A stretch of 53,009 nucleotides of DNA from JAXMBX01 sp046349635 (GTDB lineage: Bacteria; Planctomycetota; Planctomycetia; Planctomycetales; Planctomycetaceae). The translations under genes and the position numbers were made by a program. Where the stretch lies: contig JAXMBX010000037.1 in the NCBI GenBank assembly GCA_046349635.1, forward strand, positions 1-53,009. The letters are read 5' to 3'. Position 1 is the stretch's first letter, and the number at the start of each line of letters is the position of its first letter. Under the pieces are notes generated by a model, which was not told the DNA's origin, did not search any database, and worked only from the letters and a program-made list of their open reading frames with translations. Of the stretch, positions 1 through 9,481 are shown piece after piece.

Positions 1-112
1 CGAACCCGCGCGTCACATTCCCCCTGGCACGCCGCTTCACACTCGCGCGCCGACTCCGCCCACAACCCGGAAACATCTTCTCCAAGTACTTCCGAATTCC
101 GTTGAATCGCAT
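1..112 (-). CDS. Partial N-terminal head of a third surface-repeat paralogue
   Basis: The minus strand from 112 reads MRFNGIRK followed by EKMFPGCGRSRRASV and then an Arg-rich stretch ending in RGF, where it leaves the window. This nearly matches the first 37 residues of the proteins starting at 7220 and 2715, and the bases just upstream (GTGCTCGC before ATG) are shared too. It is therefore the start of a third member of the array, with its body outside the window. The head is basic and lacks a long hydrophobic core, so it is not a classical signal peptide. The call rests on this similarity; the downstream domains are unknown. Confidence 0.8.
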   Translation of the reverse strand, partial: MRFNGIRKYLEKMFPGCGRSRRASVKRRARGNVTRGF

Positions 113-177
113 GCGAGCACTTCTTTCCGTCAGAAAATGAACCGTTAAGACCTTGAGGGGCCGAGATTATTTTCGAG

Positions 178-2715
178 TTACGACTTCCCTTTGTGGGTCT
201 TCTTGACATGCCCCTTCTTCGCCTTGGCCGTCACCTCGGGGGCCACCGTGTTCACCACCACCGCCGCTTCCGGGGCACTCACCACAACGGCAGATGACGG
301 AGCAGGGGGGGCCAAACTCGGTGCCCCGAGGTTCCACGTTCCCGTCACCGGCGTGTCACCGGCACTTCCAAATCCGAACTTCAAGTCGCTGGCCGACCAC
401 TTCCGGTTCCCATCCTTGTCGATGTAGTAGAACCCGCTCCGGTAAACTCCCACGTCCGTCTTCCCATCTCCATTCCAGTCTCCCGTGACGGGCGTATCCC
501 CCGCCGTTCCGAAGTTGAACGATACATCCGCCGCGCTCCACTTCCGGCTGCCGTCCTGATCCAGGTACCACGTTGCACCCCGGAACACTCCGACATCCGT
601 CTTCCCATCCCCGTTCCAGTCCCCCGTCACGGGCTTGTCCCCCGGATTCCCGAACTTGAAGTACGCATCCACCCCCGCATCCCATTTATGATTGCCGTTC
701 AGATCCAGGTAAAACGCGCCACTCCGATACACCCCCACGTCGGTGATCCCGTCCCCGTTCCAGTCTCCAGTGATCGGCACGTCTCCCGCCGTCCCGAAGT
801 TGAACGTCACATCTCCCCCCGCGACGCCGTTCCATTTGTAATTCCCGTTCTGATCCAGGAACCACGTCCCATTCCGGAACACCCCCACGTTCGTCGCACC
901 ATTTCCAGACCAATTTCCGGAAACCGGCAGATCCCCCGAGACTCCAAATGCAAAACTCTGATCCGGGAGAGAACCTCCCGCTGACCATCGATTGTTCCCG
1001 TCGAGATCCAGGTAGAACGTTCCATTCCGGTAAGTTCCGACAGCACTCGCTGCGTGAGCATGTTCGAGCGCGAGCATGCCCGTTCCCTCGGCCGTGAGAT
1101 CGCTCCCCCATAATTCTGTGCCGTGCGCAGTTTGCACCAGGAAATACACGTTGTGATTAGAAACAACGAGTTGAGTCGCGGCGACATTCGCTCCCCCGGG
1201 GTTGATATCCTTCAGAAATTGGGTCCCATCGCTTGTGCCATCGCTCACCCACAATTCTTTTCCATGCACCGCATCATTGGCGAAAAACACGGCTTGGGAT
1301 TGCACCACGCTCAGCTCACTGATGCCCGAGGATTGGCTCCCGGGATAAATGTCTTTAACCAGTGAGGCCCCCATCCCTGCGGTCTTCCACAACTCTGCTC
1401 CATGCTCGCCATCTCTGGCAATGAACAACACACTCCCATCAACACCGACGAACGATGATCCATCTGAACTGGCGAGTCCGTTGTTGATGTCCAGGATCAT
1501 CTGGGTTCCGACCTCTGTCCCGTCAGTGGTCCAAGGCTCCTTACCGTGCACTCCGTCATCGGCGGAGATGTACAACCGCCCGTTAACAGTGCGCATGAAA
1601 ATGTGATCCGCAGCCGAGAAAGAAGAACCATTCGGGTTGATGTCCTTCAACATTTTCGTCCCCGCTTCGGTTCCGTCCGAGAACCACAATTCTCGCCCGT
1701 GAACCCCATCGTCCGCCTCGAAGGCGACTCCGGCCCCGACCGGGAGAAATGTCGGATACGGAAAGCTAACGATGACCGAATCTCCACTCGGATTGATGTC
1801 CTTGACCATCTTCGTTCCGGCGCTTGTCCCGTCACTGACCCACAACTCCATTCCGTGAATTCCGTCATTGGCAGTAAAAAACAGCGTTCCGTTCACGTCA
1901 GTCAGATCCCACAGGTCATCGGGCGTGTGGGGTGAACTCGGGTCAGCGGGCGCGACATCCTTCAGGAGGACCGGCAACCCTGTCCCATTGTCGATCTTAT
2001 ACAGCAAAGTATCGTTCTGCTGATCATTGGCGCCGAAGTACAACGTTCCATTGACAACTGTCATGAGATAAGGTGTGGAGGATTTCGCTCCCGGTACTAG
2101 ATCGCTGACGAGCGTTGCACCTCCGACATTCACGTCGACTTTCCACAACTCCGATCCGTGTGCGGGATCATGCACCGTCAAATACAGATCATTACCCAGC
2201 CAACCGTGCATGTCCGTATAGATCAATCCGTCAAAAAAATCTGCCCCCGTAATATTTGTCAATTCGACCGTTCCCGCCGCAGTCCCGTCGGTCTTCCATA
2301 ACTGCTGGCCGTTGACTCCTGCATGAGCAAAGAAATACAGTTCCTCCCCCTTCGTCCCCATGAATTCTGGATTCGAACTACCGCTCCCCGGACTCAGATC
2401 CTTCACCAGGTGGGTTCCTGCCGCTGTCCCATCGCTGGTCCAGACTTCTGCTCCAGTCGCGGCATTCTGAAACACAAAAAACGCCCGTCCCGACTCCGTC
2501 GTCAGCAGTTGATAACGGTCTAGGTTGAGAGGGGAGTTCGAAGGGCCAACCGTCCCTGTTGATTGCAAATCCACCGTCAGCAGCACTCGATGCTCGCACG
2601 TCTCAACTCCTCGTGAGACCTCTCGCTTCGCGCGGCATCTCGCGCTCCCCCGCCGATTCCGCGTGCAACCTGGAAACACCGTCTCCAAGAATGTTTGGAT
2701 CCCGTGAAACTTCAT
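178..2715 (-). CDS. ELWxxDGT-repeat surface protein with FG-GAP/VCBS-like C-terminal repeats
   Basis: About 845 residues. After a basic head with a CEHRVLLTV motif, typical of planctomycete extracellular proteins, come about nine ELWxxDGT-type repeats (MELWVSDGTSAGT, KELWVSDGTSDGT and variants) to about residue 560. These probably form a beta-propeller. About five repeats of the GDWNGDGKTDVGVYRSG type follow, resembling calcium-binding FG-GAP/VCBS units. The tail is Ala/Pro/Val-rich and ends in Lys/His-rich KKGHVKKTHKGKS. The start at 2715 is chosen because the three paralogues align from this Met and share the bases before it; an in-frame extension to 2820 has no counterpart. Role inferred: secreted or surface-attached protein, possibly adhesive. 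The repeat families are recognised with good confidence; the ligand is unknown. Confidence 0.85.
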   Translation of the reverse strand: MKFHGIQTFLETVFPGCTRNRRGSARCRAKREVSRGVETCEHRVLLTVDLQSTGTVGPSNSPLNLDRYQLLTTESGRAFFVFQNAATGAEVWTSDGTAAGTHLVKDLSPGSGSSNPEFMGTKGEELYFFAHAGVNGQQLWKTDGTAAGTVELTNITGADFFDGLIYTDMHGWLGNDLYLTVHDPAHGSELWKVDVNVGGATLVSDLVPGAKSSTPYLMTVVNGTLYFGANDQQNDTLLYKIDNGTGLPVLLKDVAPADPSSPHTPDDLWDLTDVNGTLFFTANDGIHGMELWVSDGTSAGTKMVKDINPSGDSVIVSFPYPTFLPVGAGVAFEADDGVHGRELWFSDGTEAGTKMLKDINPNGSSFSAADHIFMRTVNGRLYISADDGVHGKEPWTTDGTEVGTQMILDINNGLASSDGSSFVGVDGSVLFIARDGEHGAELWKTAGMGASLVKDIYPGSQSSGISELSVVQSQAVFFANDAVHGKELWVSDGTSDGTQFLKDINPGGANVAATQLVVSNHNVYFLVQTAHGTELWGSDLTAEGTGMLALEHAHAASAVGTYRNGTFYLDLDGNNRWSAGGSLPDQSFAFGVSGDLPVSGNWSGNGATNVGVFRNGTWFLDQNGNYKWNGVAGGDVTFNFGTAGDVPITGDWNGDGITDVGVYRSGAFYLDLNGNHKWDAGVDAYFKFGNPGDKPVTGDWNGDGKTDVGVFRGATWYLDQDGSRKWSAADVSFNFGTAGDTPVTGDWNGDGKTDVGVYRSGFYYIDKDGNRKWSASDLKFGFGSAGDTPVTGTWNLGAPSLAPPAPSSAVVVSAPEAAVVVNTVAPEVTAKAKKGHVKKTHKGKS

Positions 2716-3139
2716 GCGAGCACCTTCTCTCTGTCTGTGGGTGAAGCAGAATTTTCTCTCGGTCTTCGCAGACTGTCTCCTGACTTCAGCAAAAAAAACG
2801 CTCGACGTGCCGGTCTTCAAGGGAATGGCCGCTCAACCCTGAATAAAACCAGGATTCTCCGTTGGCCCGGAGGGAGAGTCCTCGCCGCGGCTCGCTAAGT
2901 GACGGGGAGGAAAGCAAGGCGACAGGAGGCTTTAAAAGAACGAGGACGTGTTGTGGGCAAGATTACTGCTTCATCTTCAAATCTGTCAACATGCATTCAT
3001 CTTTAAAGATGATAATTAGTAAAAAACAATAGAAGTCCCTTACAGCCCACACCTTGACAGCCTATTGACGAGAGCTTTTGCAAAATTAAACACAGACAGC
3101 GGCAGAACACTACGACCTGCCCCGCTGAGGTGCTTTTTC
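2716..3139. other. Intergenic gap between two surface-repeat paralogues
   Basis: No convincing gene. It should hold the promoter of the gene starting at 2715. The part at 2960-3090 is AT-rich compared with its surroundings and contains a perfect 14-base palindrome, CATCTTTAAAGATG, at 2998-3011. I see no RNA gene or mobile element. Confidence 0.5.
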
Positions 3140-3710
3140 ACACGGCCTTGTTTCACCTTCCCAGTCACTTCTGGCTCAAGAGCACTCACCACCACCGCTT
3201 CCGAGCGCACTCACCACAACGGCAGATGACGGAGCAGGGGGACCACACTCGGTGCACCGAGGTTCCACGTCCCCGTCACCGGTGTGTCACCCGCACTTCC
3301 GAACCCGAACCGCTGGTCGCTGGCCGACCACTTCCGGTTCCCATCCTTGTCGATGTAGTAGAACCCGCTCCGGAACACCCCCACGTCCGTCTTCCCATCC
3401 CCGTTCCAGTCTCCAGTGATCGGCACGTCTCCCGCCGTCCCGAAGTTGAACGACACATCCCCCGCCCACTTCCGGCTGCTGTCCTGATCCAGATACCACG
3501 TCGCACCCTGAACACCTGACGTCCGTTTTCCCATCCCCGTTCCAGTCCCCCGTCACGGGCTTGTCCCCTGATTCCCGAACTTGAAGTAATGGCATCCACC
3601 CCCTTCGCATCCCATTTATGATTGCCGTTCAGATCCAGGTAAACGCGCCACTCCGATACACCCCCACGTCAGTGATCCCGTCTCCGTTCCAGTCTCCGGT
3701 AACCGGCGTG
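3140..3710 (-). pseudogene. Frame-broken 3' end of the second surface-repeat gene
   Basis: This stretch aligns base by base with the C-terminal repeat region of the gene at 178-2715, but several single-base and small indels break the frame. Examples are three A where the intact copy has four at about 3641, a lost C at about 3708, and extra or missing bases near 3508-3515, 3570, 3590-3603, 3208 and 3238. A readable island of about 107 residues survives at 3211-3534 (GDWNGDGKTDVGVFRSG). The ancestral Lys-rich tail is still recognisable at about 3130-3180. It is either a decayed 3' end or a poorly assembled repeat; the rest of the gene is the entry at 3669-7220. Confidence 0.75.
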
Positions 3711-6700
3711 TTCCCCCGTCCCAAAGTTGAACGTCACATCTCCCCCCGCGGTACTGTTCCACTTGTAATTCCCGTTCTGATCCAGGAACCAGGTTCCGTT
3801 CCGGAACACGCCGATATCCTTCGCATTATCACCGTTCCAGTCGCCCGACACGGGCAGATCCCCCGCGATTCCGAACGCAAAGCTCTTGTCCGTGACCGCG
3901 TTCACCGTCACCTTCCACCCGTTGCTCCCATCCGCATCCAGGTAGAACTTCCCATCCCGATAACTCCCCACCGACTCCGGCACCAGCTTGACGGACCACC
4001 ACTCAGACCCATGCCGCAAATCGTCAACCCTGACAAAGATCGTCCCAGAACCATTGTTCACAATCGCGGAGAAACTGAGGTGATAAAAAACTCCCGGCGT
4101 GCCGTCAAAAGACCCCTTGGCCAGCGCAGTTCCTGCCACAGTTCCATCGGTCCTCCACAAATCCTTTGTCCGACCGTCACTCGTCCCGGCGACCCAGAAA
4201 TAAACCCCTCCTCCAAACACGAAGAACTGACCCACATATTGCTCTTCATCGATGTTATATCGCGCGAGAGACAATGTTCCCCCCACGGTCCCGTCGGTTC
4301 TCCACAGCCGGTTCCCCAACACCGGATCGTACGTGACAAAGTAATTCAAGCCCCCCAAAGTGGCGCTGTCCCAGAATTCGATTTGCGGTCCCAGGTCCTG
4401 CAGCTCTGTCGTTCCAGCAGTCGTTCCATCACTGATCCACACTGAACTGTTCACGCTATTGGTAACCTTCACTAACAGTTTGCCGTTCAGCAGGCTGAGG
4501 AAGGCGCTGGAAGCGCTCCCCATGCCGGGATTCAAATTCTTGATCAATGTCGCCACCCCGCTATTCGGATCGTAGCTCCACACAGCACTGCCGTTAGCGC
4601 CGACATCATCATTGACCGTGAAATACAGCACTCCATTCAAATACGTATAGCCGCCAAGTTTCGAACCCGCGATCCCTGCTGTTAAGTCCCCTGCCAGCTT
4701 GGTTCCCGCCACGGTCCCGTCCGAGACCCACAGTTCGCTTCCATGAACTCCGTCATCCGCCGTGAAAGACACCCACGTATTGCCACTGGTCCCAAACAAC
4801 GCCACTCCGGAACTTGCTGTTCCCGGTTTAATGTCACTGAGCAGGAACGTCCCCGCAACCGTGCCATCGGTCCGCCACAGCTCCGTCCCATGCAGACTGT
4901 CGCTGGCAGTGAAATACTGGATCCCGTTCGTGGTCTGAGTGACCCCCTCCACCCCTCCATCACCAGTCCCCACTTTAATGTCATTCAGCAGCACGGTTCC
5001 CGCAGTGGTCCCGTCCGAAACCCACAATTCATTTCCGTGCACTAGATCGTCTGCGAGGAACAAAATCTTCGAACCAAGAGCGGACACCAGCGTAATACCC
5101 GCGTTGGAACTCCCGGATCGGATGTCCTTCAACAGGCTTGCCCCCCCAGCCGCCCCCTGCGTCTGCCACAATTCAACTCCATGCGATCCATCATTCGCGG
5201 TAAGAAAAATCCTCCCGTTTGGAGCCACAGCCAGCACGGCCCCTCCCGAACTGGCACTCCCGGGATTGATGTCCTGAACCAGCACGGTCCCCGCCTCGGT
5301 CCCGTCACTCTCCCACAGTTCAACTCCGTGAACTCCATCGTCAGCGAAAAAGAACAAATGCCCCCCGGAGATATAGGAGGTCGCCAACGTCATGCTGTTC
5401 CCCGCCCCGGGGTTGATGTCCTTCACCATCACAGTCCCCGCCGTCGTTCCATCCGTCTTCCACAATTCCGCTCCATGCACCCCGTCGGAGCCGATGAAAT
5501 ACATCACGTTCCCAACGACATTCGAAAGCACAGGATTACTGGCAAACGACATCACCGTTGTTGTTCCGGCGCCTGTCCCGTCGCTTTTCAGCAATTCCTT
5601 GGTCCCGGGAAAAAGAAACGTATTCCCCAGAAACCGGTAATTGGACGATGCACTGGCTGCCGTTTTGTACGGAATTCCTCCCAGATCAATCGACGCGGAA
5701 GCCGTCAGGTCGCTCGACCACAGATGACTCCCCTGTACCCCTGCGTACCTCATGAAAATGGACCGCTGGCTGCCATAAAAAGCGTTCGAAAATGCCGGAA
5801 CATCGAGAGAATATGTCCCCCCCTCCGTCCCGTCGCTCACCCAGGTTTTAGAGGTCGTCCCGTCAGTTACTCCAAATGCCACCTTGGTTCCCATCGCAAC
5901 GAGACTGCTGGTCAGGTGCTGGCTCGGCGTCATCGTACTGAACGCCTCAAACACTGCCGTCCCCTCCTCCGTCCCGTCTGTCCGCCACAAGTCCCCGTTC
6001 CCGTTGAAATACACCCAGCCACCCATCGCCGTCAGCGGCGTGGAAGACATCCCCGTCGCTCCCGAAATCACGTCCTTCAACAGCTTCGTTCCCGCCGCCG
6101 TCCCATCGCTGGTCCACAACTCATTCCCATGCACCCCGTCATCAATCAGGAAATACATCGCCCCGTTGGAGACAGTCACGGTTTGGGCCAGATTGAACGG
6201 GCTGGCCGGCGTCGCATTCGTTAACGGAACCGTCCCTCCCTCCGTCCCGTCCGAAATCCACAACTCGTTTCCATTCGTCCCGTCATTCGCCAGAAACACC
6301 AGAGAAGAGCCAAACGTCGTCAATGGCATCTTGAAGCTGTCCCCTGCCGGATTGATATCCTTCACCAGCTTGGTCCCGGCCTCACTCCCGTCAGACGTCC
6401 ACAACTCATAACCATGCACCCCATCACCGCTGCTCGCGAAATACAACGTCCCGTTCACGTTCGTCAAATAAGTGGCGGACATGTCCTTCACCAGGACCGG
6501 CTGGTCCGTCGCAGGATCGATTTTCCAAAGTTTCCGCGGGCCTCTATTAACAGTGAACGCCGTGAAAAACAACGTCCCATTCACATCCGTCAATTCCTGT
6601 GCATCCGACCAGTCGTGGCCGGGCGCAAGATCGAACACCATGTGAGTTCCCGCCGTCGTCCCGTCCGTCTCCCACATCTCGTACCCGTGAACCCCATCGT

Positions 6701-7220
6701 GCGCCTCAAAGTACAGCTTGTTCCCCGCTGCCTTGGAATACACCGACTGCACGAACTCCACATCCGAGACATCCGAAACCTTCACCGTTCCCGCCGCCGT
6801 TCCATCCGTCTTCCAGACCTGGCCCCCGTTGACCGGATCAATCGCCGCGAAAATCAGCGATCCCCCCAGCATTCCCAACATCTTAGGATCGGAACTGGCA
6901 GCCCCAGCCATGATCTCCACAGGATGAGTACCCGCGACCGTTCCATCACTCGTCCACAACTCCGTCCCGTGAACGTCATCACTCGCCACGTAATAAATCC
7001 GCCCTGACGGGTCTGACAAGTAAGTAAGATTTCCCTGTGCATACCCCGTGTTCGTATCCTTCAGCAACTCCATGCTCACCGTCAGCAGCACGCGCTGTTC
7101 GCACGCCTCAAACCCGCGCGACACGTGCCCGCTCGCACGCCGATTCACACTCGCGCGCCGACTCCGCCCACAACCCGGAAACATCTTCTCCACGAACTTC
7201 CGAATTCCGTTGAATCGCAT
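3669..7220 (-). CDS. ELWxxDGT-repeat surface protein, C-terminus frameshifted
   Basis: About 1183 residues in the open part. The head MRFNGIRK...EKMFPGCGRSRRASV and motif CEQRVLLTV match the other two paralogues. Some twenty ELWxxDGT repeats follow (AELWKTDGTTAGT, NELWVSDGTTAGT and others) to about residue 1050. Two FG-GAP-like units come next, and the frame is then lost at about 3710, giving an aberrant last stretch ending in YRRLERRRDH. The intact relative at 178-2715 continues for roughly three more repeats plus a Lys-rich tail, and those bases are still present here out of frame. The start at 7220 is set by alignment of the three heads. Likely exported; role inferred only from the repeats. 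Whether the truncated product is stable is unknown. Confidence 0.8.
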   Translation of the reverse strand: MRFNGIRKFVEKMFPGCGRSRRASVNRRASGHVSRGFEACEQRVLLTVSMELLKDTNTGYAQGNLTYLSDPSGRIYYVASDDVHGTELWTSDGTVAGTHPVEIMAGAASSDPKMLGMLGGSLIFAAIDPVNGGQVWKTDGTAAGTVKVSDVSDVEFVQSVYSKAAGNKLYFEAHDGVHGYEMWETDGTTAGTHMVFDLAPGHDWSDAQELTDVNGTLFFTAFTVNRGPRKLWKIDPATDQPVLVKDMSATYLTNVNGTLYFASSGDGVHGYELWTSDGSEAGTKLVKDINPAGDSFKMPLTTFGSSLVFLANDGTNGNELWISDGTEGGTVPLTNATPASPFNLAQTVTVSNGAMYFLIDDGVHGNELWTSDGTAAGTKLLKDVISGATGMSSTPLTAMGGWVYFNGNGDLWRTDGTEEGTAVFEAFSTMTPSQHLTSSLVAMGTKVAFGVTDGTTSKTWVSDGTEGGTYSLDVPAFSNAFYGSQRSIFMRYAGVQGSHLWSSDLTASASIDLGGIPYKTAASASSNYRFLGNTFLFPGTKELLKSDGTGAGTTTVMSFASNPVLSNVVGNVMYFIGSDGVHGAELWKTDGTTAGTVMVKDINPGAGNSMTLATSYISGGHLFFFADDGVHGVELWESDGTEAGTVLVQDINPGSASSGGAVLAVAPNGRIFLTANDGSHGVELWQTQGAAGGASLLKDIRSGSSNAGITLVSALGSKILFLADDLVHGNELWVSDGTTAGTVLLNDIKVGTGDGGVEGVTQTTNGIQYFTASDSLHGTELWRTDGTVAGTFLLSDIKPGTASSGVALFGTSGNTWVSFTADDGVHGSELWVSDGTVAGTKLAGDLTAGIAGSKLGGYTYLNGVLYFTVNDDVGANGSAVWSYDPNSGVATLIKNLNPGMGSASSAFLSLLNGKLLVKVTNSVNSSVWISDGTTAGTTELQDLGPQIEFWDSATLGGLNYFVTYDPVLGNRLWRTDGTVGGTLSLARYNIDEEQYVGQFFVFGGGVYFWVAGTSDGRTKDLWRTDGTVAGTALAKGSFDGTPGVFYHLSFSAIVNNGSGTIFVRVDDLRHGSEWWSVKLVPESVGSYRDGKFYLDADGSNGWKVTVNAVTDKSFAFGIAGDLPVSGDWNGDNAKDIGVFRNGTWFLDQNGNYKWNSTAGGDVTFNFGTGEHAGYRRLERRRDH

Positions 7221-7689
7221 GCGAGCACTTCCATAGGTAAAAGATGACGACTGTCGTAATCGTGCGGCGAAGCAAAGAGGTTCACCCTCGTGTTGACGAA
7301 TAGAAATCGCCGACACTGCACTTCGTCAGGACTGGGAAAGAAGAGAGATGGGGGACTTCAGAGAACACTGAACGGGAGAACATCAGCATACAGACACACG
7401 CAGATTCGTCAATTTTTGATCCCTAGTAAATCAATTGCATTCTCGGTTCGCGGCGACCTTCTGAGACTTCCGGGCGGTGAAACCCTCTGCAAAGTCGTGC
7501 CCCATCTCAAAAATGACCGCATCCACCGCTAATCCTCACGCGCAGCAGGTGAAATGCCGTGAGCAAGCGCTTCGTTTCACACCCCCCGTTTGACGCCTGT
7601 GATAGTAAAAAAGCGGGCCACTCAATCGAGCGGGTCTGCTTCGTGTTCTTATCGACGTGTCAAAATGAAGCGCGTCGCAATTACGCATC
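7221..7689. other. Intergenic gap upstream of the second surface-repeat gene
   Basis: No gene recognised. It probably holds the promoter of the gene starting at 7220 and the distal 3' flank of the damaged glnA. I found no terminator-like hairpin or RNA gene. Confidence 0.4.
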
Positions 7690-7944
7690 AGTAATCCGGA
7701 ATTGAACGGATGCGGACGCAATCGGATCGGATCCACTTCCCGTCCCGCTTCCACGTGATCCACGCGTCGATCATAAATGCTCGTGAACACGTTCCCCGTC
7801 AGAATTCGTGGTCCTTCTCCAGTTCATCCAACGCCTCCGACAGTGACCCCGGAGTCTTTCAGCCTGGCCAGTCTTCATTCCATAAGAACCCCGAGATCCA
7901 AGCGTAATTCAACGCGACCGACCGACGAATCCCGCCGATCGCCA
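7690..7944 (-). pseudogene. glnA: Displaced C-terminal remnant of glutamine synthetase
   Basis: Pieces of the conserved glutamine synthetase C-terminus lie downstream of the open frame but in shifted frames. NPYLFSMMAIGG, matching the usual NPYLAFSAMLMAG block, is readable across about 7925-7960. EALDELEKDHEF lies at about 7800-7840. EVDPIRLRPHP is readable at about 7707-7739 and marks the normal protein end. The roughly 25 residues that normally lie between NLALS and PDP-x-x-NPYL (the N-R-S-A region) are largely missing or garbled. So the full-length gene was once here, and several indels now separate its parts. Confidence 0.75.
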
Positions 7945-9033
7945 TCATGCTGAACAGGTACGGATTGCACGCCGATCCGGCAGCAACGAAACCGGCGCCG
8001 CTTTATCACCAGGGCGGCCAATGGTGAACGACAACGCCAGGTTCACCGGAGCTTCATAGCCCGGCACCAGACGGCGATAGGAATTCGTCGTCGGGGCGCT
8101 GATCGCGAGAATCGCGCGGGCATGCTTGAGCAACCCGCCGATGCCGTGCAGCGCCATCTGACTCAGACCCGCATAGCCGTCCCCGGCGAACAATGGCTTA
8201 CCACCCTTCCAGAAGGACATGTGGGTGTGCATCCCCGAGCCGTTGTCTTCGAAGATCGGCTTGGGCATGAACGTCACCGTCTTGCCGTGCCGGCGGGCCA
8301 CGTTCTTGATGATGTACTTGTACCACATCATCTGGTCCGCCATCTTCAGCAGTTCGGCAAACTTCATGTCGATTTCGCACTGGCCGGCCGTCGCCACTTC
8401 GTGGTGATGCGCCTCGACCACGATCCCGATCCTGCGCATCTCGTTGACCATCTCCGCACGGATGTCCCCGAGCGTATCGTTCGGGCTGACCGGGAAGTAC
8501 CCCCCCTTGTACCCGACCTTGTGGCCCAGGTTCGGCTCTTCCGTCCGACCCACGTTCCATGCCGCTTCGGAGGAATCGATCTCGTACATCGTCCCGTTCT
8601 GCGCACAGCGGAAACGGACGTCGTCGAAAATAAAGAATTCAGGTTCCGGACCGACGAAACACGTATCCGCGATGCCGGTCTGCTTCAGGTACGCGATTCC
8701 CTTGTTGGCGATGTGCCGGGGATCGCGCGAATAGCTTTCCTTGGTCATCGGATCGACGATGTTCGCCACCACGCTGATCGTCGGTTCCTTGAAGAACGGA
8801 TCGATCCGCGCGGAGCCCGCTTCCGGAATCGCCAGCATGTCGGAGGCGTTGATCGCCTGCCAGCCGCGGATCGAAGATCCGTCGAAGCCCACCCCTTCTT
8901 CAAATGTCCCTTCATCCCAGGTGTCGATGGGGTAGGAACAGTGCTGCCAGGTGCCGAGCATGTCGCAGAACTTGAGGTCGACCATTTCGGCGTTGTGTTT
9001 CTTCGCGAGGTCGAAGAAGTCACGTGGTGTCAT
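7945..9033 (-). CDS. glnA: Glutamine synthetase type I, C-terminally disrupted
   Basis: ATP-dependent ligation of ammonia to glutamate; in this family an active dodecamer in the cytosol. The 362-residue frame starts MTPRDFFDLAKKHNAEMVDLK and carries the beta-Grasp block GFDGSSIRGW, the PEPEFFIFD metal-site block, EAHHHEVATAGQCEID, and the NGSGMHTHMS and YRRLVPGYEAPVNLALS substrate/ATP blocks. After NLALS the sequence departs from the family and stops about 100 residues short of the usual 470; the rest lies out of frame at 7690-7944. The Met at 9033 is preferred because AGGAG lies 9 bases upstream and the family begins here. As written the enzyme would lack the arginine-bearing C-terminal active-site part, so it is a pseudogene or a sequence error. 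Confidence 0.85.
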   Translation of the reverse strand: MTPRDFFDLAKKHNAEMVDLKFCDMLGTWQHCSYPIDTWDEGTFEEGVGFDGSSIRGWQAINASDMLAIPEAGSARIDPFFKEPTISVVANIVDPMTKESYSRDPRHIANKGIAYLKQTGIADTCFVGPEPEFFIFDDVRFRCAQNGTMYEIDSSEAAWNVGRTEEPNLGHKVGYKGGYFPVSPNDTLGDIRAEMVNEMRRIGIVVEAHHHEVATAGQCEIDMKFAELLKMADQMMWYKYIIKNVARRHGKTVTFMPKPIFEDNGSGMHTHMSFWKGGKPLFAGDGYAGLSQMALHGIGGLLKHARAILAISAPTTNSYRRLVPGYEAPVNLALSFTIGRPGDKAAPVSLLPDRRAIRTCSA

Positions 9034-9481
9034 GGAAATTGCTCCTGGTGCGTGTTGCACAGTTGTGGAATCGCGCCCGAGACGCGACCGTTCCCACGAA
9101 CGAGCGCGTCAATGAGAACGCAGTCAATTCAATACACACAGAGACGAAAAACCAAGAAGTGTTTCAGAACAGGGAAATGCATTCGGAGAGATATCGTTAA
9201 AATACCGGATTCCGGCGCCACAAGCCACACTCCGATTTTTTCCCGCCACGGAAATTTCCCCGGAGCGTCAAGGTCTGGCGAAATCTCCCAGACGATGAAT
9301 CTTACGACTGCTCAAATTTCGAATGTTTCTAACAGTCCGCCTCTCGTTCCTTCTGTCACTCTCCGCTGGCCTGTTCCATAAATTCTCTTCCGAAATGGAT
9401 TTCGGGCCGTAGAATTGGAACGAATTCGCCTTTGATCGATCAACTTGTTTTCATCATCAGGAATTGGGAGACCCCTCCACG
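9034..9481. other. Divergent promoter region glnA / ABC permease
   Basis: About 450 bases between two divergently transcribed genes. It must contain both promoters. It is moderately AT-rich around 9120-9200 and 9290-9440, and I could not single out a box confidently. No gene is supported. Confidence 0.4.
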
